Assembly: GCF_018100905.1 (NCBI RefSeq)
Contig: NZ_JAGJEG010000017.1
Location: 1 to 64,000, forward strand
Length of the DNA stretch: 64,000 nucleotides
Reading direction: 5' to 3'
Source: Pseudoalteromonas sp. MMG010
GTDB taxonomy: Bacteria; Pseudomonadota; Gammaproteobacteria; Enterobacterales; Alteromonadaceae
In this document: piece by piece, positions 16,482 through 24,157 of the stretch
Numbering within the stretch: position 1 is the first letter of the stretch
Layout of the letters: each line of letters starts with the position of its first letter
Program-made: the position numbers and the translations under genes
Notes under the pieces: generated by a model
What the model was told of the DNA's origin: nothing
The model's input: only the letters and a program-made list of their open reading frames with translations
The model's database searches: none

Positions 16482-16621
16482 AAACATAGAGTAAAAGTAT
16501 AAGTCCGTTTGCCGCATCAACGCTCACTTTTAAAGTTTGTTCAACATCTTTGTAACAGATATTTACAATTGTCATGTTAATGTTTTATTCAGCTCTGTTA
16601 TGATTGTACTAATGGAACTTT

Positions 16622-17806
16622 ATGGATAATAAAATGCAAATAAAAATATTAAAGTGGGCTTTCCCTTTTGTTGCTTTAGCGCTAGGTGTTTTTGGCTTTA
16701 TGGGTATTAATGCAATCGCGCAAGAAGCACAGGAAAAAAACGAGGTGGATACTCGCCCCGTCGTCACCGTTGAAAGTGTGGCGGTAAATAGTCATCAAGT
16801 TATTATTAATAGTTATGGTGAGGTACAACCGCTAGAAAGTACGTTACTTGCTGCACAGGTATCAGGTGAAGTCACCAGTTGGCATCCTAACTTTATTGCT
16901 GGTGGTGTGGTTGCTAAAAATGAAACCCTATTTACTATTGAAAAAGACAATTACGAAGCGGCTGTTTTACAAGCCGAAGCTGATTTAACACGTGCTAAAG
17001 CTGCATTAATTGAAGAAAAAGCCTATGCACAAGTGGCGGCTGATGAAGCTAAGCGTTTCCCTAATAAAAAACACACCGATTTATTTTTACGTAAACCTCA
17101 AGTGCTTAGCGCACAAGCCTCGGTTAAATCTGCCCAAGCTGCTTTAAAGCGAGCAAATAGAGATTTAGATAACTGCGAAGTCAAAGCACCGTATGATGCA
17201 CTGATCGTGAGTCGTAATATTGGGGTCGGTCAGTTTGTTACCATGGGCTCGCAAGTTGCAGAGCTAAATAATATAGAAACTGCCGAAATCACTTTACCTA
17301 TTGCCGGGTTCGATAGTGTATTTTTACCAAAACGTGTAAAAGGTATAACTGCAACAATTGTAACAAAAGGGCTAAACAGCTTTACTCGTCAAGGGGCTAT
17401 AGACCGAGATTTAGGTGTAGTAGATAGCGCAACACGTATGAGCAGCTTAGTTGTACGTATAAACGACCCTTATGGCTTAAAGAGTGACTTACCGCCTATT
17501 AAGTTTGGAAGCTACGTACAAGTAAACTTTAAAGGCGCTGTATTAAGCAGTATTTACAAACTGCCACAAGCTTTAGTTAATAATAAAATGGTGTGGGTTG
17601 TTAACGATAAACAAGAACTTGAAGCACGCAAAGTGACTGTGATACGCGAAGAAGGCGAGTTCTTTTATGTTAGCGATGGCTTAAATAGTGATGATAGATT
17701 AGTACTTACATTGCCAGAGTATCCACAAAAGGGCATGCAAGTAAAAATTGCTGGCTTAAAAACTGATTCGCAAAGTGTCGATACACCCGAACCGCAACAG
17801 CTTTAA
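16622..17806 (+). CDS. RND efflux periplasmic adaptor (membrane fusion protein)
   Basis: 394 residues. A single N-terminal hydrophobic helix (about 10-30) anchors or exports it. The barrel-sandwich motif (LAAQVSGEVTSWHPNF), the alpha-hairpin (about 100-180) and the DNCEVKAPYDALI segment are the HlyD/AcrA signature. The C-terminus carries the beta-barrel and membrane-proximal domains (GDxDLVVL-like end). It joins the inner-membrane pump to an outer-membrane channel. The pump gene follows 11 bp downstream. No TolC-like gene is in the operon, so the channel must come from elsewhere. Confidence 0.95.
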   Translation: MDNKMQIKILKWAFPFVALALGVFGFMGINAIAQEAQEKNEVDTRPVVTVESVAVNSHQVIINSYGEVQPLESTLLAAQVSGEVTSWHPNFIAGGVVAKNETLFTIEKDNYEAAVLQAEADLTRAKAALIEEKAYAQVAADEAKRFPNKKHTDLFLRKPQVLSAQASVKSAQAALKRANRDLDNCEVKAPYDALIVSRNIGVGQFVTMGSQVAELNNIETAEITLPIAGFDSVFLPKRVKGITATIVTKGLNSFTRQGAIDRDLGVVDSATRMSSLVVRINDPYGLKSDLPPIKFGSYVQVNFKGAVLSSIYKLPQALVNNKMVWVVNDKQELEARKVTVIREEGEFFYVSDGLNSDDRLVLTLPEYPQKGMQVKIAGLKTDSQSVDTPEPQQL

Positions 17807-17817
17807 GGTATTAACTA

Positions 17818-20800
17818 ATGAGTGATACAACACAAAAGGACTCGGGGTTAATCGCATATTTTGCCCGTAACTCAGTGGCCGCTAATTTAATGATGATGTT
17901 TATCATTGTCATGGGCATTATTAGCTATCTGACTATTCAGCGCCAAATGTTTCCTAACATTGAGGTTAATTATATTACGGTAGAGGCAAACTATCCGGGT
18001 GCTTCACCGCAAGAAATCGAAGAAAGTATTTTAATTAAGATAGAAGAGTCGCTTAAAGATATTACCGAAATTAAAAAAGGGGTGTATCGGGCTTTTAGAA
18101 ATGGTGGCAGTGCCCAGCTTGAAATTAACACCGATGCTGAGCTAACCAATGTACTTGATAAAGTAAAATTACGAGTAGATGGAATAGCCACTTTCCCTGC
18201 AGGAATGGAACCTGCAACAATCAGTCAAATAGAAATTAGACAAGATGTGATCGGCATGACTTTAGTGGGCGATTTATCGTTAAATGAATTAAAGCCTATA
18301 GCCAATCGTCTTGAAAATGAATTACTCCAATTATCAAATGTATCGTTAGTTGAAAACGATGTTCCTCTTGATGAAATTGCGATTGAAATCGAGCCTGACA
18401 CTTTACGTCAATACAATCTTACGTTATCTGATGTGGCTGCTGCGGTTCGTAATTTTTCTGCGAATTACTCGGCAGGCCAATTAAAAACAGATTCGGGTGT
18501 GATTTCGGTACGCGTCGAAAACCAGTATTACAGTGGTGAAGAATTTAGGCAAATTCCGGTAAAAATTGGGAGTAATGGTGGCAAAGTTTTACTGCAAGAT
18601 GTTGCTATCATTAAAGATCAATTTGTTGAAGGTGAGCGCTACTTTAAACTCAATGGTGAAAATGCTATTTACTTGTCAGTGAAAGCAACCGAAGAGCAAA
18701 ATATTATTCCCGTCGCCGATTCAGTAAAAGCATTTATTGAACAAAAAAATAAAGAATTACCAAGTGGTGTACGTATTGAACCGCTAGTTGATATGACGTA
18801 TTACCTTAATGCTCGATTAGATATGATGAAAACAAACTTGTTCCAAGGGGCTATCTTGGTGGCAATTATGTTGTCTATATTTTTGCGATTTAAACTCGCT
18901 TTATGGGTAATGATTGGTCTGCCTGTGTGTTTTTTAGGTGCCATGATGGTGATGCCTATATTTGGTGTAAGTATTAATATTATTTCACTATTTGCTTTCA
19001 TTATGGTGCTAGGGATTGTGGTGGACGATGCCATTGTGATTGGAGAGGCCGCTTATAGTGAAATTGAAAAATCTGGTGGGGGTATTAATAGCGTCGTACG
19101 AGGCGCAAAACGTGTTGCTACTCCCGCTACATTTGGGGTGTTAACGACGATCGCTGTATTTGCACCATTTACATTATCAAGCGGACCAGAAAGCGCCTTT
19201 TTCTATGGGATTGCCGTGGTTGTTATGCTGTGTTTGGTATTTAGTTTAATCGAATCAAAGCTTATATTACCGGCCCATATTGCACATACTCATTTCTCAC
19301 CTATTAAAAAGGGAGGCTGGAGAGAGCGATTTAACACGCGATTTTTTGGTTTTGTAAATGGCCCTTATAAGCGTTTTGTCATTCGTTGTGTGCAATGGCG
19401 CTGGACGGTGCTGTTTAGCTTTATAGCGCTACTTATTGTGAGTGTGGGATTAATTTCTTCAAACCTTGTACGTACGATCCCTTCACCTAAAGTACCGCAT
19501 GACTTTCCACAAATAAACTTAGAAATGAACGAAAATGTTTCTGATATGCAGACAATTGATGCAATTAAACAAATTGAAGCCATGGTATTGCAAGTTGATG
19601 AGCAAACCGAACGTGAATTTGGACAAAAAATTGTACGCGATATATTAGTATTTAACCAAGGGCGAACTGAGGCACAGTTATTAGCGCCTTTAGTGAATGA
19701 AGATTTACGTCCTTATAATGCATTTGAGTTATCACGTCGCTGGCGCGAAGCAATGCCCGTAATTGCGGGTGTTAAATCGTTAACTATCTTTGATGATGTT
19801 GGCGCCGGTGGTGGCGGTAGCAGTGGTGAGTTTGGATACTTATTATTTGGCTCAGATATCGATACGCTTAATGCAGCTGGTCGTCGATTTATTCAGCTAT
19901 TGCAGCAACAAGAAGGTTTGTTTGATATTAGCTCAACCATTGACCCTGCAAGTAAAGAAGTACAAATGAGCTTAAAACCTGTTGCGTACGACTTAGACTT
20001 GAATTTAGCGAATATTGCTAATCAGGTTGGCGCTAGCTTTTATGGTGGCGAAGCTCAAAGAGTCATAAGAAACGGGGAAGAGGTACGTGTAATGGTGCGT
20101 TACCCTAAATTAACTCGTGAGGCTTTTTCATCGCTTAAGCATACTATTATTACCACGCCACAAGGCAAAGAAGTTTTACTCGGTGACGTTGTTGAACTAA
20201 CTGAAAAACCAGGTATTAGCTATATTCGCCGTGAAGGTGGATATCGAACTGTGTATGTCTATGGCAACATTGATGAGGAACGCATAGAGCCTAATGAAGT
20301 GGTTAATCAAGTAGAAGAAACATTATTACCGCAGCTTAAAGAAGAGTTTCCAAGCGTAAAATCTGAACTTGGTGGTGCGATAGAAGAGCAACAAGCGCAA
20401 GCGAATGAGCAAGTCATGTTTTTTGTCGGCGGGATGATTTTAGTTTACATTTTGTTAGCCGTTCCGTTAAAAAGTTACGCGCAGCCATTAATTGTTATGT
20501 CGGTTATTCCATTTAGTTTAACCGGTGCAATTTGGGGCCACTTTTGGTTTGATTTAGATTTAAGCTTAATGTCGTTCTTTGGCATTATTGCCGCGGCAGG
20601 GGTGGTGATAAACGACTCATTGGTTATGACTGATTTTGTGAATCAAATGCGAAAACAAGGGCATTCTATAAAAGATGCCGTTGTAGAAGCTGGTTGTGCA
20701 CGCTTTAGAGCAATATTACTCACCTCAATCACAACGTTTGCTGGTGTATTACCCATTATGTTTGAAACCAGTTTACAGGCTAAGTTTGTAATTCCTATGG

Positions 20801-20964
20801 CTGTTGCATTAGGATTTTCAGTGATGTTTGCTACTTTAATAACATTGGTATTAGTACCGTGCTTATATTTAGTATTAGGGGATATTGGTGCCGCGTTTAA
20901 AAAAGTATTTAACTTAATCATAAATACCGTTAAATATAAATTATTAAGACAAAAACCAGCCTAA
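17818..20964 (+). CDS. RND efflux transporter permease, AcrB family
   Basis: 1048 residues, full length for RND pumps. Membrane helix 1 follows ARNSVAANLMM. The large periplasmic loops hold the pore and docking parts. The central TM4 region contains GIVVDDAIVIGEAA with the two adjacent Asp used for proton relay, and the second half has the matching GVVINDSLVM. Drug or toxic-compound proton antiporter in the inner membrane, working with the adaptor gene 11 bp upstream. Substrate range is unknown. No local TetR-type regulator is present. A strong terminator follows the stop. Confidence 0.95.
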   Translation: MSDTTQKDSGLIAYFARNSVAANLMMMFIIVMGIISYLTIQRQMFPNIEVNYITVEANYPGASPQEIEESILIKIEESLKDITEIKKGVYRAFRNGGSAQLEINTDAELTNVLDKVKLRVDGIATFPAGMEPATISQIEIRQDVIGMTLVGDLSLNELKPIANRLENELLQLSNVSLVENDVPLDEIAIEIEPDTLRQYNLTLSDVAAAVRNFSANYSAGQLKTDSGVISVRVENQYYSGEEFRQIPVKIGSNGGKVLLQDVAIIKDQFVEGERYFKLNGENAIYLSVKATEEQNIIPVADSVKAFIEQKNKELPSGVRIEPLVDMTYYLNARLDMMKTNLFQGAILVAIMLSIFLRFKLALWVMIGLPVCFLGAMMVMPIFGVSINIISLFAFIMVLGIVVDDAIVIGEAAYSEIEKSGGGINSVVRGAKRVATPATFGVLTTIAVFAPFTLSSGPESAFFYGIAVVVMLCLVFSLIESKLILPAHIAHTHFSPIKKGGWRERFNTRFFGFVNGPYKRFVIRCVQWRWTVLFSFIALLIVSVGLISSNLVRTIPSPKVPHDFPQINLEMNENVSDMQTIDAIKQIEAMVLQVDEQTEREFGQKIVRDILVFNQGRTEAQLLAPLVNEDLRPYNAFELSRRWREAMPVIAGVKSLTIFDDVGAGGGGSSGEFGYLLFGSDIDTLNAAGRRFIQLLQQQEGLFDISSTIDPASKEVQMSLKPVAYDLDLNLANIANQVGASFYGGEAQRVIRNGEEVRVMVRYPKLTREAFSSLKHTIITTPQGKEVLLGDVVELTEKPGISYIRREGGYRTVYVYGNIDEERIEPNEVVNQVEETLLPQLKEEFPSVKSELGGAIEEQQAQANEQVMFFVGGMILVYILLAVPLKSYAQPLIVMSVIPFSLTGAIWGHFWFDLDLSLMSFFGIIAAAGVVINDSLVMTDFVNQMRKQGHSIKDAVVEAGCARFRAILLTSITTFAGVLPIMFETSLQAKFVIPMAVALGFSVMFATLITLVLVPCLYLVLGDIGAAFKKVFNLIINTVKYKLLRQKPA

Positions 20965-20982
20965 AAATTTAGCAAAACGAAC

Positions 20983-21012
20983 AAGCCAACCTACTTATAG
21001 GTTGGCTTTTTT
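20983..21012 (+). terminator. Terminator of the RND operon
   Basis: AAGCCAACCTA (20983-20993) pairs perfectly with TAGGTTGGCTT (20998-21008) through a 4-nt loop, followed by a T run. Strong rho-independent terminator. Confidence 0.9.
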
Positions 21013-21055
21013 AATGCTAAACTGCCATTACTATTTATTTAATATTGGCTTTTTT

Positions 21056-23134
21056 GTGTCGCATTTAGAACATTCGCTTAGAATACTTCCTGATTTTCCT
21101 GTCGCTGACAAACACCCTCATACATTAACGACCCATGGTAAAAATCGTGTCGATAACTATTACTGGATGCGTGATGATGAGCGTAAAAACCAACAAGTAT
21201 TAGCGCATTTGCAAGCTGAAAATACTTATTGCGATAATCAACTAGCGGCTATTAAACCTTTGCAAAACACGCTATTTGAAGAGCTCAAAGGCCGTATTGT
21301 TAAAGACGATAATACAGTGCCAGTAAAAGATGGAAAATACTGGTACCACAGTGAAGTTAGAGGGGATGATGAATATTCGCGTCATTTTCGTAGCACGAAT
21401 ATTAATGCCAGTGACAAACATTTATTATTAGATGTAAATATACTTGCCGCCGGTTTTGATTTTTATGAATTAGGCGAAGTGGCCATTAGCCCAAGTGAAC
21501 AAGTATTAGCATATTCGCAAGACGTTGAAGGACGACGTATTTATACCGTGCATTTTAAAGATATATTATCGGGCGAACTACTTGATGACGTATTAGAAAA
21601 TACCGAAGGCCAAGTTGTTTGGGCAAACGATAATAAAACCTTATTTTATGTTCGAAAAGATGAACAAACCTTATTGGGGTTTCAGGTATTTAGGCATACG
21701 CTTGGTAGTGCACAAAGCGAAGATGTTTTAGTTTACGAAGAAAGCGATCGTAGTTTTTATATGGGGCTGGGGAAAAGTCGAGATGAAAGCTTAATTTTAA
21801 TTGATTTAGCCAGTACAGAAACGAATGATACATATGTACTTGATGCGAATAAACCTCTAGGCGAATTTACTCAGTTAATACCGCGTGAAGAGGGACATGA
21901 ATTTGATGTTGATAAGCTTAACGACACATTTTATATCGTAACCAACTGGCAAGCTAAAAACTTTAGATTAATGACAGCAACAAGCGATACGGTAGCAAAT
22001 AAATCACAGTGGGTTGAGCATACGGCTCATCGTGATGATGTATTACTTGAAGATGTTGAAACCTTTAATGATTTTTTAGTGCTTACAGAGCGCGAACAAG
22101 GGCAAACCCGTTTTGTTATTATTAATAAGCAAGGCCAGCGTCGTAAATTAGAATTTGATGATCCATGCTATTACGCTGCAGTGGCAATGAACCCAGAACC
22201 CAATACAAGCCATGCTCGCATTTATTACTCAAGCTTAACAACGCCAGGTACTTTATATAATGTTAACCTTGAAACAGGCGATAAAGCAGTATTAAAACAA
22301 CAACAAGTGTTGGGTGATTTTAATGCCGATAACTACACTTCAGAGCGGTTGTTTATCAAGGCTCGAGATGGTGTTAGCGTACCCGTATCGATAGTGTACC
22401 GCCAAGATACCTTTAATAAAGATGGTACCAATCCATTGTTTCAATATGGGTACGGTGCATATGGTTATACTATTGACCCTAATTTTTCTAGCTCATCTTT
22501 AAGCTTATTAGATCGTGGTTTTGTTTATGTAATTGCACACGTACGTGGTGGCGAAATGTTAGGTCGTCATTGGTATGAGCAAGGGAAAATGCAGCATAAA
22601 CAAAATAGCTTTAACGACTTTATCGACGTTACCAAAGCATTAATAGCGCAAGGTTATTGCAGTGCTAATAAAGTATTTGCATCCGGCGGGAGTGCGGGTG
22701 GCTTATTAATGGGGGCGGTGTTAAACCAAGCACCTGAATTGTATCTAGGAGTCGGGAGTCATGTGCCCTTTTTAGATGTATTAACCACCATGCTTGATGA
22801 AAGTATTCCACTGACCACAAATGAATATGATGAGTGGGGCAATCCTAATGACGAGCAGTATTACAAAGTTATAGAAGCTTACTCACCGTATGACAATATA
22901 AGTGCACAAGCATACCCTCATATTTTAGTGACCACAGGTCTACATGACTCGCAGGTGCAATATTGGGAGCCGATGAAGTGGGTAGCAAAAATGCGTGAAT
23001 ATAAAACAGATAATAATATTTTAGTGTTTAAAACTGATATGGATGCAGGGCATGGTGGCGCATCGGGCCGCTTTAAAAGCTTAGAAGAAAAAGCGTTAGA
23101 AATAGCCTTCTTTATTGGCTTACTAAATACCTAG
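21056..23134 (+). CDS. ptrB: Oligopeptidase B (S9A prolyl oligopeptidase family)
   Basis: 692 residues from GTG 21056. An ATG at 21014 (706 residues) and a TTG at 21002 inside the terminator stem are alternatives; none has a clear ribosome site, and family likeness begins only near PDFPVADKHPHTL. The N-terminal propeller contains RVDNYYWMRDDER. The catalytic Ser is in ASGGSAGGLLMGA, the Asp in GLHDSQVQYWEP and the His in DAGHGGASGR. It cleaves short peptides after Arg or Lys in the cytosol. Single gene between the RND terminator and a hairpin shared with the convergent regulator. Confidence 0.92.
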   Translation: MSHLEHSLRILPDFPVADKHPHTLTTHGKNRVDNYYWMRDDERKNQQVLAHLQAENTYCDNQLAAIKPLQNTLFEELKGRIVKDDNTVPVKDGKYWYHSEVRGDDEYSRHFRSTNINASDKHLLLDVNILAAGFDFYELGEVAISPSEQVLAYSQDVEGRRIYTVHFKDILSGELLDDVLENTEGQVVWANDNKTLFYVRKDEQTLLGFQVFRHTLGSAQSEDVLVYEESDRSFYMGLGKSRDESLILIDLASTETNDTYVLDANKPLGEFTQLIPREEGHEFDVDKLNDTFYIVTNWQAKNFRLMTATSDTVANKSQWVEHTAHRDDVLLEDVETFNDFLVLTEREQGQTRFVIINKQGQRRKLEFDDPCYYAAVAMNPEPNTSHARIYYSSLTTPGTLYNVNLETGDKAVLKQQQVLGDFNADNYTSERLFIKARDGVSVPVSIVYRQDTFNKDGTNPLFQYGYGAYGYTIDPNFSSSSLSLLDRGFVYVIAHVRGGEMLGRHWYEQGKMQHKQNSFNDFIDVTKALIAQGYCSANKVFASGGSAGGLLMGAVLNQAPELYLGVGSHVPFLDVLTTMLDESIPLTTNEYDEWGNPNDEQYYKVIEAYSPYDNISAQAYPHILVTTGLHDSQVQYWEPMKWVAKMREYKTDNNILVFKTDMDAGHGGASGRFKSLEEKALEIAFFIGLLNT

Positions 23135-23141
23135 AACCTAC

Positions 23142-23171
23142 TTTTAAGTGCGCTTAATAGCGTACTTAAAA
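23142..23171. terminator. Bidirectional hairpin between ptrB and the LytTR gene
   Basis: TTTTAAGTGCGC (23142-23153) pairs with GCGTACTTAAAA (23160-23171) with one G-T pair and a 6-nt loop. The stop codon of the leftward gene lies inside the hairpin. Confidence 0.7.
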
Positions 23172-23918
23172 TGGACTTATAATACTTTCTAAACAGTTTT
23201 TATAGCGTCTTGATAAATTTAAACAGGTATCATTTTTAAGTTTTATTTTGTAATCACCGCTATCTGTTGGCATAAGCTCAGTGATTGCATCTCTTCTAAC
23301 AAGTGTTGAGCGATGAATGCGTATAAAGCCTTCAGGCGTTAACTGTTGTTCGATATTTTTCATGGTCTCGCGGTGTAATATTGGCTTAGTGTCTTCTTTA
23401 AAGTGCAACTCTACATAATTACCCGCGCCATTTACCCATACAATATCATTGGGATCAATAAGCCTTACTTTTCCTACATCTTTTACCACAATATGAGATG
23501 AATGAGATTTTTGATGTTGCTTTTGCTCTTGGTATTGTTGCTCAGCAGCAGAGGCTAGTGGGCATAAATGAATGAGCTTATCAAAACACTTTTCTAATCT
23601 TTGCTGACTGACATCTGTCGTTAAAAAATCAACAGCGCCAACTTCAAAGGCAAAGTTTGCAAACTGTTCTGTATCGGCAACGATAATCAGTTTTAGTTTT
23701 TTAGCAAGCTCAGCTAGGTGCACAATTTGTGTCGGATCGGCCAAATCACTTAGTTGATAAAAAAGTACATTAAATTGAAGAGAGTCTACTTTATCTAACC
23801 GTTTGTTTTCTAACTTTTTGAGTTGAGAAAAATGACGGTGTGTACTTATTTTACCCGATAAGTTAGTCGAAAATTTAGTGTTTTTTAACCAAGTTAAAGC
23901 GTTAAATGAACCAAGCAT
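23166..23918 (-). CDS. LytTR-type regulator with a degenerate receiver domain
   Basis: 251 residues from ATG 23918, the only plausible start; a TTG extension to 24143 crosses the divergent promoter region. The N-terminal half follows the receiver fold (LKLIIVADTEQFANFAFEVGAVDFLTTDV, near EVGAVDYLLKP in true receivers) but has no acidic pair at the start and no Asp at the phosphorylation site (FYQLSD). After a Gln/His-rich linker, the C-terminal 105 residues are LytTR DNA-binding (VWVNGAGNYVELHF, RIHRSTLVRRDAI). Such a protein probably works without phosphorylation. It lies divergently beside the TonB receptor gene, so local control is likely. Confidence 0.85.
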   Translation of the reverse strand: MLGSFNALTWLKNTKFSTNLSGKISTHRHFSQLKKLENKRLDKVDSLQFNVLFYQLSDLADPTQIVHLAELAKKLKLIIVADTEQFANFAFEVGAVDFLTTDVSQQRLEKCFDKLIHLCPLASAAEQQYQEQKQHQKSHSSHIVVKDVGKVRLIDPNDIVWVNGAGNYVELHFKEDTKPILHRETMKNIEQQLTPEGFIRIHRSTLVRRDAITELMPTDSGDYKIKLKNDTCLNLSRRYKNCLESIISPF

Positions 23919-24113
23919 AATATTTACATTTTTAGTTTGTAGTAATGCAGCAGACCGGAATATGTGAAAAAAAATGTTAAAAATTTTTAAGTTTTTAAAA
24001 AAATAGTTGTGACATGTAGTTTTGTCCCACCAAACAGCCTCCTTACACCTACGAGCCTGCCTGTGAACCAATGTGTATAGAGTATTAACAAAAACCCTAT
24101 TAATGTCGTTTTG

Positions 24114-24133
24114 TTGTAACTGTTTAGTTACAA
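24114..24133. promoter_or_regulatory. Palindromic operator candidate upstream of the TonB receptor gene
   Basis: TTGTAAC-N6-GTTACAA is a perfect 7-bp inverted repeat with a 6-bp spacer, ending 24 bp before the receptor ATG. It could bind a dimeric repressor or activator, or form a weak RNA hairpin. The binding protein is unknown; the neighbouring LytTR regulator is one candidate. Confidence 0.5.
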
Positions 24134-24157
24134 AAAATAACAATTCAGGGGAATTTC

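Noticed and set aside
16622..20964. Possible heavy-metal (CusA-type) efflux for the RND pair
   Set aside because: No CusA-type methionine pairs were seen and the adaptor has no metal-binding N-terminus; kept as a general RND pump.
21002..21055. Longer N-terminus for oligopeptidase B
   Set aside because: The TTG start lies inside the stem of the RND terminator; the ATG at 21014 remains possible but the extra residues do not fit the family.
23919..24143. N-terminal extension of the LytTR regulator by 75 residues
   Set aside because: Begins with TTG without a ribosome site and would place coding sequence in the receptor promoter.
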